From: Ilyobacter_A sp963668015 | Lineage (GTDB): Bacteria > Fusobacteriota > Fusobacteriia > Fusobacteriales > Fusobacteriaceae | NCBI GenBank assembly: GCA_963668015.2 | Contig: CAXXCR010000038.1 | Span: 62,001 to 126,000 of the forward strand | DNA: 64,000 bases | Direction: 5' to 3' | Shown here: positions 55,752-64,000 of the stretch, in pieces | Layout of the letters: each line of letters begins with the position of its first letter | Numbering within the stretch: position 1 is the first letter of the stretch | Position numbers and translations under genes: made by a program | The notes under the pieces: model-generated | What the model saw: the letters and a program-made list of their open reading frames with translations, nothing else | Told to the model about the DNA's origin: nothing | The model's database searches: none

Positions 55752-56000
55752 TTAAAATACCTGCTTCCAAACATAATCCGGCTCCATTCCGAGGTAGGTA
55801 TCGAAACGGCCCTGCTTGTTTATCCTGCCTATTATCTCTTCATACATATTTATTCTAACTTTCTTGAAATAATGCTCTTTGCCGTCAATACCAACTATAG
55901 GCTCATTGAAAAACAGATTGTTTTTTCTCTCCGACAACACCTTTTGGCGAAGTCCCTTTTTATAATTTTTTATGTCTTCTGTTATATAAATTTTGTTCAG
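55752..56000 (-). CDS. Small conserved-looking hypothetical protein upstream of holA
   Basis: 82 residues if translation begins at the CTG at 56000, five bases after AAGGAG; a TTG at 56021 would overlap that site and give 89. The sequence (NKIYITEDIKNYKKGLRQKV, NEPIVGIDGKEHYFKKVRIN, GRFDTYLGMEPDYVWKQVF) has no signal or membrane helix. It is 18 bases upstream of holA in the same direction, so it is probably co-transcribed. Function unknown; a hairpin (ACAGATA/TATCTGT) lies at 56031-56052 in its leader. Confidence 0.55.
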   Translation of the reverse strand: MNKIYITEDIKNYKKGLRQKVLSERKNNLFFNEPIVGIDGKEHYFKKVRINMYEEIIGRINKQGRFDTYLGMEPDYVWKQVF

Positions 56001-56304
56001 GATTACTCCTTGAAAAAACAATTTAAATTTACAGATACTTAAAAATATCTGTTTTTTTCGTCTGAAAAAAATCCAGTAACTGAGTTTACATTATACTATT
56101 TTTTAAGCTTAAATCAAAGGAAAACGTAAAAGTTTTAAAACTAAAATGTGATCAATTAAAATATTTTAAAGCTTTGGCCTGTGAAAATAGACTATGATAT
56201 TTATATATGGCATAGTCAGGGCTAAGGATTAAGTCAACATTTATAAATTGTAGAGGAAAATATGATCAGACTTCTAATATTATATTTAGAAGGGGGAGAT
56301 GCTC

Positions 56305-56658
56305 ATGAAAACAAATAAAGTTGCTATATTTGTATTTAGCGGAGATGAGATGACTTTTGTTCATGCCCTTTTGAATGCTCTCGAAATGGAAGAGAAAGGG
56401 TATTATGTTCGGATTATAATAGAAGGGAGTGCAACAAGTCTCATAAGTAAGATAGACAAGGATGACGATCTTTTTAGTGAATTTTACAAAAAGGCAAAAG
56501 AGTATGGATTGATAGACTGCGTATGCCGTGCATGTTCTGTAAAAACCGGGACATACGAGGAGGCTGAAAAAGAGGGGCTTAAGATTTGTGGAGAGCTTTT
56601 AGGTCATCCAAGCATGGAAAGGTATATACGTGAGGGTTATGAAATCATAACGATGTAA
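56305..56658 (+). CDS. DsrE-like small protein
   Basis: 117 residues. The fold pattern KVAIFVFSGDEMTFVHALLNAL, then EEKGYYVRIIIEGSAT, fits DsrE/DsrF-type alpha/beta proteins. Three Cys lie close together in IDCVCRACSVKTGT, where sulfur-carrier relatives have reactive thiols, plus CGELLGHPSM further on. The ATG at 56305 has AGGGGGAG six bases upstream; the ATG at 56299 is too close. Likely a cytoplasmic sulfur-relay or persulfide protein, but no sulfur genes are adjacent. Stands alone before the his leader. Confidence 0.75.
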   Translation: MKTNKVAIFVFSGDEMTFVHALLNALEMEEKGYYVRIIIEGSATSLISKIDKDDDLFSEFYKKAKEYGLIDCVCRACSVKTGTYEEAEKEGLKICGELLGHPSMERYIREGYEIITM

Positions 56659-56821
56659 GTGAAAATTCAAAATTAAACTTTAATTAAATATTCTTCATAA
56701 AAACAGAAATGAAGCAATTTGCATGAATTTGTATGCAAGGTTTTTCGGTGAAAGCATAAGTTTAGACTGAAAAAAATATTAATTTATAAGTAATAATTTT
56801 TTAATGTATATGAAAATCCCC

Positions 56822-56850
56822 TTGAAAATATTGAGCTTTTATGATATTTT
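56822..56850 (+). promoter_or_regulatory. Probable promoter of the his operon
   Basis: TTGAAA at 56822, a 17-base spacer and TATTTT at 56845, which would start transcription near 56857, 27 bases before the leader peptide. Confidence 0.5.
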
Positions 56851-56883
56851 ATTGTAAAAGCAATGATCAAGGGGAGTATTTTT

Positions 56884-56931
56884 ATGAAGAGTTTATTTTT
56901 AAAAAGACAACACCATCATCATCATAGATAA
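56884..56931 (+). CDS. hisL: His operon leader peptide
   Basis: A 15-codon ORF, MKSLFLKRQHHHHHR then TAA, with AAGGGGAG seven bases before ATG. Five His codons in a row (CAC and four CAT, 56911-56925) precede a set of alternative hairpins and a terminator and are followed by hisZ. This is the layout of ribosome-mediated attenuation: shortage of His-tRNA stalls the ribosome on the His codons and lets transcription continue. Confidence 0.9.
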   Translation: MKSLFLKRQHHHHHR

Positions 56932-57069
56932 GGGTTTGTATTATGATTTAGTCATAGTTGCAGACCCATTTCGTGTTAATCAAAAAAAGGGTTTGTGTCT
57001 ATGATGGTTTATTAATATAAAAAATATTAAGCCGTTTAGTGGATACAAGGTCCATTGAGCGGCTTTTTT
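56932..57069 (+). promoter_or_regulatory. His attenuator (alternative hairpins and terminator)
   Basis: Segment A (56932-56946, GGGTTTGTATTATGA) pairs with B (56952-56967, TCATAGTTGCAGACCC). A near-copy of A, segment C (56989-57004, GGGTTTGTGTCTATGA), can pair with B instead, so A:B and B:C exclude each other. Terminator: 57029-57043 with 57051-57065 (AAGCCG...CGGCTT, with G-U pairs) and six T. I could not trace by eye the link by which B:C formation disrupts the terminator. Confidence 0.8.
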
Positions 57070-57091
57070 AATTCCAGGAGGGAGGATTTCT

Positions 57092-58243
57092 GTGAAGCGT
57101 TTTAAAACTTTGAAGCAGGATGAAAAAATAATTTACGAATTAAGTGAGATGTATGACAGCTTCGGGTATGGAAAGATCCAATTCAATACCTTGGAGGATT
57201 ACGAGAACTATCAATTTGAAAAAAATATTATAGAAAAAGAGAGCATATTAAAGGTGATGCTAAACGGGAAACTGTTTGCATTGAGGCCTGACATGACCGT
57301 TCCGATAACAAAGAGGTTTGCCCAAGAAAAGGTGAGAGGTGTACTGTCCAAAAAGGTTTACTACTATGACAATATCTTTAGAATAACCGACGATATCAAT
57401 TATTATTCCCAAGAAAAAAAGCAACTTGGGATTGAAAGTATAGGAAACAGCGGGTTTGATGTAGATGCAGAATTGATACATCTGGCAGGTAAGAGCCTGG
57501 AGATGTTAAGCGACGAATATCTGATAGACGTCTCCAATATCAAATACATAAAGGGGATACTGGAGGCGGCAAATTTATCGATTGCCGATGAAAAGCAGCT
57601 TCTTGAGATGATACATCAGAAAAATCTTTGTGACCTTTCCAAGAAAATGGAGCAGCTTAGCATAGACGATAAGGTAGCGGATGCTATAACAGAACTTCCC
57701 AACCTTTACGGTGATTATCAGAGCGTACTTGAAAAGGCTAAAAAATATGTGTTTAATGAAAAAATCAGGGAGGGAATTTCTGAGTTGGAAGAGTTATGCA
57801 ATATACTTTGTGACTATGGCACACTAGAAAACATAAAGCTGGATCTTTCCATGATAACTGATCTTAAATACTATTCAGGAACTATTTTTCAAGGATATGT
57901 AGAGGGGATATCTGCTGAAGTTTTAAAAGGCGGTAGATATGATGACCTTGCGAAAAACTTTGGAGAAAGCCTTCCTGCCATAGGATTTGCAATTGATATG
58001 GACGATATCTTAAACAGGATAGTATATGCAGTCGAGGATAAGGTAGATTATTTGATATTTTATGATAAAAACGACAGAAAAAAAGCTTTTGACATAAGCG
58101 AAGGGTTCAGAGAACTCGATAAAATTGTAAGGATGGAACTTGACAGAGAGATATCCGTTGATGAGTTGGAACTCCTCAAAAAGGAATACGATAAAATTCT
58201 TCAGTTTAAAAATAACGAACTTGTCGAGAAGGTGGTTTTATGA
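57092..58243 (+). CDS. hisZ: ATP phosphoribosyltransferase regulatory subunit
   Basis: 383 residues, paralogue of histidyl-tRNA synthetase catalytic core without aminoacylation. Class II synthetase motifs remain: FALRPDMTVPITKRFA (motif 2 region), DNIFRITDDIN, QLGIESIG and LKGGRYDDLAKNFGESLPAIGFAI (His-binding loop and motif 3). It partners with the short HisG. GTG start with GGAGGGAGG upstream, just after the attenuator terminator. Overlaps hisG by four bases. Confidence 0.92.
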   Translation: MKRFKTLKQDEKIIYELSEMYDSFGYGKIQFNTLEDYENYQFEKNIIEKESILKVMLNGKLFALRPDMTVPITKRFAQEKVRGVLSKKVYYYDNIFRITDDINYYSQEKKQLGIESIGNSGFDVDAELIHLAGKSLEMLSDEYLIDVSNIKYIKGILEAANLSIADEKQLLEMIHQKNLCDLSKKMEQLSIDDKVADAITELPNLYGDYQSVLEKAKKYVFNEKIREGISELEELCNILCDYGTLENIKLDLSMITDLKYYSGTIFQGYVEGISAEVLKGGRYDDLAKNFGESLPAIGFAIDMDDILNRIVYAVEDKVDYLIFYDKNDRKKAFDISEGFRELDKIVRMELDREISVDELELLKKEYDKILQFKNNELVEKVVL

Positions 58244-58872
58244 AAGAGATAATTGTAGCGCTTGCAAAGGGAAGGCTTGGAGAGAAGGGATACGAACTTT
58301 TAAAAAAAGCCGGTCTTGAGTGCAAAAGCATGGAGGAAGACAACAGAAAACTTATCTTTGAAAGTAGTGAAAACAAAGTAAAGTACATACTTGTTAAACC
58401 AAGTGATGTCCCTATATATGTTGAAAGAGGAGTGGCTGACCTAGGAGTGGTTGGTAAGGATACACTTTCTGAAAAAGGGGCAGACGTATACGAAATACTG
58501 GACTTGAAATATGGTAAGTGTAAGTTTGCCATTGCAGCACCTGTAGGATATGAAGAAGACTTGGACAAAAAACTGGTGGTCGCAACAAAATATGTAAAAG
58601 TTGCGAGGAAGTACTATGAGAAGCAGGACAGGGACATAGATATAGTAGAGCTTAACGGTTCTATAGAATTGGGGCCGCTTGTAGGGCTTTCAGACGTAAT
58701 TTTGGATATAGTTGAAACTGGTAGAACACTTGTTGAAAATAACCTTGAAGTTGTAAATGAGATAGGGGATATAAGCGCAAGACTTATAGTGAACAAAGTA
58801 AGCTTCAAGTTTAAAAATAAGAGAATAAACGAGATCATTAGTAAGGTAAGAGGGGAGTTGCCGAATGATTAG
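58240..58872 (+). CDS. hisG: ATP phosphoribosyltransferase, short form
   Basis: 210 residues, catalysing the first step of histidine synthesis: ATP and PRPP to phosphoribosyl-ATP. The short form lacks the C-terminal regulatory domain and needs HisZ. Motifs: ALAKGRLGEKGYELL at the start, ERGVADLGVVGKDTL, and ELGPLVGLSDVILDIVETGRTL, the PRPP-binding region. ATGA overlap with hisZ and eight-base overlap with hisD show translational coupling. Confidence 0.95.
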   Translation: MKEIIVALAKGRLGEKGYELLKKAGLECKSMEEDNRKLIFESSENKVKYILVKPSDVPIYVERGVADLGVVGKDTLSEKGADVYEILDLKYGKCKFAIAAPVGYEEDLDKKLVVATKYVKVARKYYEKQDRDIDIVELNGSIELGPLVGLSDVILDIVETGRTLVENNLEVVNEIGDISARLIVNKVSFKFKNKRINEIISKVRGELPND

Positions 58873-60154
58873 TATTTTGGATGTAAGAGGGAAGAATGTA
58901 AAAGAACTGTCGTATGACTTTTTTGTGAGAACCCAGTTTGAGTACGAAGAGATAAATAAATCTGTAAAAGAGATACTTCAAAATGTAAAACAAAATGGGG
59001 ATAAGGCTCTTTTTGAATATACGGCTAAATTTGACGGTGTAGAACTGGAGAAACTCCAGGTAAGTCAGGAAGAGATAGAAGATGCTTACAATGAGATAGA
59101 CGGGGAACTGAGATCTGCTTTGATAAAGGCTGAAAAGAACATAAGGAAGTTCCACGAAAAGCAGAAGCACAACTCGTTTATAGACAACGACAAGAGCGGG
59201 GTAATTGTAGGTCAGATAGTCAGAGCAATTGAAAAAGTGGGTATATATGTACCTGGTGGGACGGCTGCCTACCCTTCAACTGTACTTATGAATGCAGTTC
59301 CGGCAAAAATAGCAGGAGTAGAAGAGATAGTTATGGTTACTCCTCCAATGAAAAACGGTAAGATAAACCCGGTTATACTTGCGGCGGCAAGGGTTGCTGG
59401 TGTGGACAAAATTTTCAAAATAGGGGGAGCACAGTCTGTGGCAGCTCTTAGCTACGGGACAGAGAGTGTACCAAATGTATATAAGATAGTTGGGCCAGGT
59501 AACATATATGTGGCAATGGCTAAAAAGATGGTCTATGGAGAGGTCGACATAGATATGGTTGCCGGACCGAGTGAGATACTGGTGGTGGCAGATGAAACTG
59601 CAAACCCTAGATATGTGGCAGCAGACCTACTTTCACAGGCGGAGCACGACAGGCTTGCTTCATCTATATTGGTTACAACCAGTGAAGATGTAGCGAAAGA
59701 TGTGCAAAAAGAGCTTGAAAGACAGCTTGAACTTTTGTCTAGGAATGAAATAGCAAAAGAATCGATAGAAAACTACGGTAAGATAATCTTAGTTGATGAT
59801 ATAGACTCAGCCTTGGTAATCTCAAATACCATAGCACCTGAACACTTGGAGCTTATGATTGAAAATCCTTTTGAGATAGTGAACAAGGTAAAAAATGCAG
59901 GTGCGATATTTATGGGGAAATACTCACCTGAACCTTTAGGAGACTACTTTGCAGGGCCTAACCATACACTGCCTACCAGTGGAACCGCTAAGTTTTCTTC
60001 TCCGCTTTCTTTAGACGACTTTGTAAAGAAATCATCTCTTATATATTACAGCAGAGAAGCCTTGAAAGAGGTAAAGGATGATATAGTTTGTATAGCGGAA
60101 AACGAAGGATTGGATGCACATGCAAACACTCTTAAGATAAGATTTGAAGACTAG
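58865..60154 (+). CDS. hisD: Histidinol dehydrogenase
   Basis: 429 residues; oxidises histidinol to histidine in two NAD steps with zinc. Motifs: YVPGGTAAYPSTVLMNAVPA, GGAQSVAALSYGTESVP, VDMVAGPSEILVVADE-type (DIDMVAGPSEILVVAD), DLLSQAEHDRLASSIL, and APEHLEL with the Glu-His acid-base pair; GPNHTLPTSGTA near the end. Full-length. Confidence 0.97.
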   Translation: MISILDVRGKNVKELSYDFFVRTQFEYEEINKSVKEILQNVKQNGDKALFEYTAKFDGVELEKLQVSQEEIEDAYNEIDGELRSALIKAEKNIRKFHEKQKHNSFIDNDKSGVIVGQIVRAIEKVGIYVPGGTAAYPSTVLMNAVPAKIAGVEEIVMVTPPMKNGKINPVILAAARVAGVDKIFKIGGAQSVAALSYGTESVPNVYKIVGPGNIYVAMAKKMVYGEVDIDMVAGPSEILVVADETANPRYVAADLLSQAEHDRLASSILVTTSEDVAKDVQKELERQLELLSRNEIAKESIENYGKIILVDDIDSALVISNTIAPEHLELMIENPFEIVNKVKNAGAIFMGKYSPEPLGDYFAGPNHTLPTSGTAKFSSPLSLDDFVKKSSLIYYSREALKEVKDDIVCIAENEGLDAHANTLKIRFED

Positions 60155-60172
60155 TTATATGGAGGTAAAAAT

Positions 60173-60760
60173 ATGAGAAGTTCAGAGATAAATAGGAAAA
60201 CAAGAGAAACCGATATAGAACTGAGTTTTAATATAGACGGTACCGGGAAATTTGAAATAGAGACCGGCGTAGGGTTTTTGGATCATATGCTGGAGCTGTT
60301 TACCAGACATGGAAGATTTGACCTTAAGGTAAAATGCAACGGTGACTTAGAAGTGGACGCCCACCATACCGTTGAAGATATAGGAATAGTTTTAGGTAAT
60401 GCCATAAAAGAGAGTTTAGGCGATATGAAGGGTATCAAAAGATACGGGAGTTTTTATCTTCCTATGGATGAAACCCTGTGTCTGGTGGCACTGGATATAA
60501 GCGGGAGGTCTTACCTGCATTTTGAAGCAGAACTGAAGACCCTTATGCTTGGAACTATGGCCAGCGAACTTGTAAAAGAATTTTTCTTCGCTCTGTCAAG
60601 GAGTGCAGATATAAACATACACATAAAAGAGATACACGGAGAGAACACACATCATGTAGTGGAGGGGATATTCAAGGGATTTGCAAGAGCTCTTGATGAG
60701 GCCACTATGATAGATGAGAGAATAAGGGGAGAGATTCCTTCCACAAAGGGGGTAATATAG
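60173..60760 (+). CDS. hisB: Imidazoleglycerol-phosphate dehydratase
   Basis: 195 residues, monofunctional dehydratase without the phosphatase domain found in enteric HisB; the phosphatase is the separate HisJ here. Mn-binding motifs: FLDHMLELFTRHG, DAHHTVEDIGI and GENTHHVVEGIFKGFARAL. Stop codon directly abuts the hisH ATG. Confidence 0.97.
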   Translation: MRSSEINRKTRETDIELSFNIDGTGKFEIETGVGFLDHMLELFTRHGRFDLKVKCNGDLEVDAHHTVEDIGIVLGNAIKESLGDMKGIKRYGSFYLPMDETLCLVALDISGRSYLHFEAELKTLMLGTMASELVKEFFFALSRSADINIHIKEIHGENTHHVVEGIFKGFARALDEATMIDERIRGEIPSTKGVI

Positions 60761-61378
60761 ATGATAGTCATTATTGATTACAGTGTTGGAAACCTTTTTT
60801 CAGTTAAAAACGCATTAAATAAAATTGGAATAGAGAATAAAATAAGTTCAGATAAACAGGAGATAATGGATGCGGATGCACTTATCCTTCCTGGTGTAGG
60901 TGCATTTAGAGATGCTATGAAATCACTGGAAGACAGCGGACTTATTCCTACAATAAAGGAGTTCGTAAAAACAGGCAAGCCACTTTTGGGGATATGCCTT
61001 GGAATGCAGCTTTTATATGAAAAAAGCTACGAATACGGGGAGTATAACGGACTTGGTTTCATAGAGGGAGAGATATGCCCTATGAAGCCAGACCTGACGC
61101 AGGATTTGAAAGTTCCGCACATGGGGTGGAACAACCTTGTTTTCAACAAAGATAACGAAGTTTTAAAGTATATAAATGAAAATGACTATGTGTACTTTGT
61201 GCACTCTTTCTATGCAAAATCAAACGGGGATGAGGTAGTTGCATATGCCGACTATGATGTAAAGGTACCTGCGATAGTCAACAACGAAAATGTATACGGA
61301 ATGCAGTTCCACCCGGAAAAAAGCGGTGATGTGGGACTTAATTTATTAAAAGCTTACGGGGAGTTGATAAAAAAATGA
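60761..61378 (+). CDS. hisH: Imidazole glycerol phosphate synthase, glutamine amidotransferase subunit
   Basis: 205 residues. Class I glutaminase triad: Cys in LLGICLGMQLLYE, and His/Glu in QFHPEKSGDVG; LPGVGAFRDAM forms the oxyanion strand. Supplies ammonia to HisF. Overlaps hisA by four bases (ATGA). Confidence 0.97.
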   Translation: MIVIIDYSVGNLFSVKNALNKIGIENKISSDKQEIMDADALILPGVGAFRDAMKSLEDSGLIPTIKEFVKTGKPLLGICLGMQLLYEKSYEYGEYNGLGFIEGEICPMKPDLTQDLKVPHMGWNNLVFNKDNEVLKYINENDYVYFVHSFYAKSNGDEVVAYADYDVKVPAIVNNENVYGMQFHPEKSGDVGLNLLKAYGELIKK

Positions 61379-62091
61379 TAATTTTTCCAGCGATAGATTT
61401 GAAAGATGGTGCCTGTGTAAGGCTTACTAAGGGTGAATTTGACAAAGTTGACGTGTTTTCTAACAATCCAGAAGACATGGCTAAAAAATGGCTTTCGCAG
61501 GGAGCGAAATTCCTGCATGTGGTTGACCTTGACGGAGCAAAAGACGGAGAGGGGAAAAACCTGCAGGCGATAAAAAGCATCAGAGAAGCCATAAATATAC
61601 CTGTACAAGTTGGCGGAGGTATTAGAGACGAGGCGGCCATAACAAGACTTCTCAACATAGGAGTGGACAGAGTTATACTTGGTACTGTCGCAGTTGAGAA
61701 TAGAAATTTCCTGGTTGAAATGGTTGAAAAATACGGAGATAAAATAGCCGTGTCAGTTGACGCTAAAGAGGGAAAAGTTGCAACAAGGGGATGGATAGAG
61801 AAGACTGAAGTTGACTCAATAGAATTTTGCAAGGACCTAGAGAGCATAGGTGTAAAAACAGTAGTTTATACGGATATAGCCAGAGACGGTATGATGCAGG
61901 GGGCGAACATTGAAGTATATAAAAAACTAAATGAGATGGTGAATATAGATATAATCGCTTCAGGAGGGGTGAGCAGAACAGAGGATATAGTTGAGCTGAA
62001 TAAGATGGATGTTTATGGAGCTATAGTTGGAAAGGCTCTTTACCTTGGTTCACTTGACCTTGAGGAGATAAATGAACTAGTGGAGGGGTAG
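61375..62091 (+). CDS. hisA: ProFAR isomerase
   Basis: 238 residues, (beta/alpha)8 barrel. Catalytic Asp in IFPAIDLKDGACVRL and the second in VSVDAKEGKVATRGW; IPVQVGGGIRDE and IIASGGVSRTEDI are the two phosphate-binding loops. Isomerises ProFAR to PRFAR, the substrate of HisHF. Separated from hisF by three bases. Confidence 0.97.
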   Translation: MIIFPAIDLKDGACVRLTKGEFDKVDVFSNNPEDMAKKWLSQGAKFLHVVDLDGAKDGEGKNLQAIKSIREAINIPVQVGGGIRDEAAITRLLNIGVDRVILGTVAVENRNFLVEMVEKYGDKIAVSVDAKEGKVATRGWIEKTEVDSIEFCKDLESIGVKTVVYTDIARDGMMQGANIEVYKKLNEMVNIDIIASGGVSRTEDIVELNKMDVYGAIVGKALYLGSLDLEEINELVEG

Positions 62092-62094
62092 ATC

Positions 62095-62850
62095 ATGATA
62101 ACTAAGAGAATAATACCATGTTTTGATGTAAAAGACGGTAGGGTTGTAAAGGGTACAAAGTTTCAGGACTTAAAAGATGTAAGCGATCCTGTGGACCTGG
62201 CGATAAAATACAACGCACTTGGAGCTGACGAACTTGTATTTTATGATATAACTGCGTCACATGAAAAAAGAAAACTTTTCACAGATGTGTTGGAGAGGCT
62301 TGCCAAAGAGGTGTTTATACCATTAACTGTAGGAGGGGGTATCAACACCCTAGAGGACTTCAGCAGGGTTTTAAATGCAGGTGCAGACAAGGTCAGCGTA
62401 AATAGCGGTGCGGTTAAAAACCCACAGCTTATAAAAGAAGCTGCGGAAAAATTTGGTGACCAGTGTGTGGTGCTTTCTATAGATGTAAAAAGAGTGGACG
62501 GTCAGTTTAAGGTGTTTATAAACGGCGGTAGAACTGATACCGGCCTGGATGCTCTGGAGTGGGCAGAACGTGGCCAGGAGCTGGGAGCCGGCGAACTGGT
62601 TATAAACAGCATGGATACAGACGGGGTAAAGGAAGGGTTTGACCTGGAGATGCTGGAAGCGTTTTCTAAAGTTGTCTCGGTACCTATAATTGCGTCTGGA
62701 GGAGCCGGGAAAATAGAGGATTTTGAGGACGTGTTTAAGGTTAAGGGTGTGGATGCCGGACTTGCAGCATCTGTATTCCATTTTGGTACTATTGAAATAC
62801 CGGAGCTTAAAAAGTACTTAAAAGAAAAGGGAATAAGTTCTAGAATATAA
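62095..62850 (+). CDS. hisF: Imidazole glycerol phosphate synthase, cyclase subunit
   Basis: 251 residues, barrel fold. Catalytic Asp in IPCFDVKDGRVVKG and in VVLSIDVKRVDG; LTVGGGINTLEDF and IASGGAGKIEDF bind phosphates. Uses HisH-derived ammonia to form imidazole glycerol phosphate and AICAR. Confidence 0.97.
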   Translation: MITKRIIPCFDVKDGRVVKGTKFQDLKDVSDPVDLAIKYNALGADELVFYDITASHEKRKLFTDVLERLAKEVFIPLTVGGGINTLEDFSRVLNAGADKVSVNSGAVKNPQLIKEAAEKFGDQCVVLSIDVKRVDGQFKVFINGGRTDTGLDALEWAERGQELGAGELVINSMDTDGVKEGFDLEMLEAFSKVVSVPIIASGGAGKIEDFEDVFKVKGVDAGLAASVFHFGTIEIPELKKYLKEKGISSRI

Positions 62851-62873
62851 AATTATGAAAGAGGTTTTAGAAG

Positions 62874-63491
62874 ATGAATAAATTTATTGAAGATATAAAA
62901 TTTGACGAAAACGGTTTGGTGCCTGCAATTGCTCAGGATGTGAACACAAAAAAAGTGCTTATGATGGCTTATATGAGCAAAGACAGTATAGAAAGAACCC
63001 TTGAGAGCGGACTTGCAACATATTATAGCCGTTCAAGGCAGGAGTTATGGACAAAGGGGCTTAGCTCTGGAAACACTCAAAAATTAATGAAAATGAGCTA
63101 TGACTGCGACGGAGATGCAATACTGTTGGAGGTAGAACAAAAAGGCGTGGCTTGCCATACGGGTGAGTACAGCTGTTTCTTCAACGAAGTGTTCAAAGAC
63201 GAGTCTTATTCCGAGTTCCAAATAAAAGACCTTTATGATCAGATAGTTGACAGAAAAGCAAACCCTGTGGAAGGGTCATATACAAACTATCTGTTTGACA
63301 AGGGGATAGACAAGATACTGAAAAAAGTAGGAGAGGAAAATGCAGAAGTTATAATAGCTGCTAAAAATACTGATACATCAGAGCTTCAATACGAACTTTC
63401 GGACCTTGTTTACCACGCTATGGTTTTAATGGTGGAAAGAGGGCTTAGCTTAGAAGATATAATGGAAGAACTTAAAAAAAGACACAAATAG
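62874..63491 (+). CDS. hisI: Phosphoribosyl-AMP cyclohydrolase / phosphoribosyl-ATP pyrophosphatase
   Basis: 205 residues, the HisIE fusion. Residues 1-110 are the zinc-dependent cyclohydrolase (MMAYMSKDSIERTLESG, SYDCDGDAILLEVEQKGVACHTG); from about 118, YDQIVDRKANP then KVGEENAEVIIAAKN is the all-alpha pyrophosphatase. The order in the protein is the reverse of the reaction order, as usual. Confidence 0.96.
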   Translation: MNKFIEDIKFDENGLVPAIAQDVNTKKVLMMAYMSKDSIERTLESGLATYYSRSRQELWTKGLSSGNTQKLMKMSYDCDGDAILLEVEQKGVACHTGEYSCFFNEVFKDESYSEFQIKDLYDQIVDRKANPVEGSYTNYLFDKGIDKILKKVGEENAEVIIAAKNTDTSELQYELSDLVYHAMVLMVERGLSLEDIMEELKKRHK

Positions 63492-63503
63492 GGAGTGTTT
63501 TAA

Positions 63504-64000
63504 ATGTATGATTATCACATACACTCGGATTTTTCAGAAGACAGCAGCTCCAAAATGGAGGACATGGTAAAGGGAGCTATTCAATGTGGAGCAAAGGAGA
63601 TATGCTTCACTGAGCACAAAGAGTTTGACTATCCTGTGGACGAGCTGGAATTTGATTTAGATCTTGTTGAATATGAGAAAGAGTTTTGCAGGCTTAAAGA
63701 AAAATACAGAGAAAAGATCATTATGAAAATTGGAGTGGAACTTGGACTTCAAAAACATATACTTAGTGAGTGTCAGGAATTTGTGGATAAATTTTCTTTT
63801 GATTTTGTCATAGCTTCACAGCACTGTATGAATAAAAAAGATCTGTACTATATGAAGCTGGAAGAAAAGGATGTTAAAGGGGCTTTTGACAGCTATTTTG
63901 AGGAGCTCTATTATGATATAAGTAATTTTAAGGATTTTGATGTTTTGGGCCACCTTGACCTTATCAGGCGTTATACAAAAGAGGCTCAAGCCTATGACAT
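63504..64000 (+). CDS. hisJ: Histidinol-phosphatase, PHP family (3' end outside window)
   Basis: The first 165 residues are visible and the frame continues past the window edge. PHP motifs: DYHIHSDFSEDS (metal-binding HxH), CFTEHKEFDYP, KIGVELGLQ, FVIASQHCMNKKD and DVLGHLDLIRRY. It removes phosphate from histidinol phosphate, providing the activity missing from the short HisB. It follows hisIE by 12 bases. GGGAGTG lies about ten bases before ATG. No hisC is seen in the window. Confidence 0.93.
   Translation, partial: MYDYHIHSDFSEDSSSKMEDMVKGAIQCGAKEICFTEHKEFDYPVDELEFDLDLVEYEKEFCRLKEKYREKIIMKIGVELGLQKHILSECQEFVDKFSFDFVIASQHCMNKKDLYYMKLEEKDVKGAFDSYFEELYYDISNFKDFDVLGHLDLIRRYTKEAQAYD

Overview
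The window is an AT-rich bacterial chromosome segment. The gene content fits a diderm, anaerobic member of the Fusobacteriota, perhaps of the marine Ilyobacter/Propionigenium/Psychrilyobacter kind. The pointers are an OmpA-type outer-membrane lipoprotein, a class I hybrid-cluster protein next to a clostridial-type 2[4Fe-4S] ferredoxin, a HisZ/short-HisG histidine operon and a DUF4250-like protein. This assignment is inference from gene content; no rRNA or tRNA gene is visible.

Layout. 1-1085: the 5' part of an IS110-family element abutting adenine deaminase. 1089-8589: adenine deaminase, a leftward hom-lysC-asd operon with its own promoter and a leader terminator, and a frameshifted GH15 glucoamylase-like gene. 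9178-16956: a frameshifted GT28-type glycosyltransferase, a CadC/SmtB-type metal sensor with its P-type ATPase exporter and a clear operator, suhB, an SDR and a frameshifted uracil permease. 17000-31100: a mosaic of housekeeping genes (thiN, nptA-like, efp, ttcA-like) and wreckage: an iadA pseudogene, a degenerate IS256 element, a MocR/EamA deletion scar, an IS30 fragment and a nuclease gene with an in-frame stop. 31456-37765: FAH-family hydrolase, AEC transporter, diguanylate cyclase, hcp-ferredoxin, OmpA lipoprotein. 38564-46245: three consecutive ammonium-transporter clusters, each with one AmtB and two different PII proteins (nine genes). 46669-56658: DgkA-PAP2 fusion, ybeY, a PgpH-type c-di-AMP phosphodiesterase, a RadC-like-JAB/DinG-like helicase fusion, rpsT, mgtC-like, hemolysin III, holA, and a DsrE-like gene. 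56822-64000: a histidine operon (hisZGDBHAF-IE-J) preceded by a leader peptide with five consecutive His codons and a terminator.

The strongest points of interest are the triple AmtB/PII/PII array with two PII classes, one carrying a conserved CX4C; the his leader, which looks like classical ribosome-mediated attenuation; the JAB-helicase fusion; and a modular family of about 190-280 bp intergenic repeats present in four copies.

Many conserved genes are interrupted by single-base indels, mostly one extra base in a homopolymer run. Because holA, expected to be essential, is among them, many of these are probably sequencing or assembly errors. By contrast iadA, the MocR/EamA scar, the IS256 copy and the nuclease carry changes that look like true decay.
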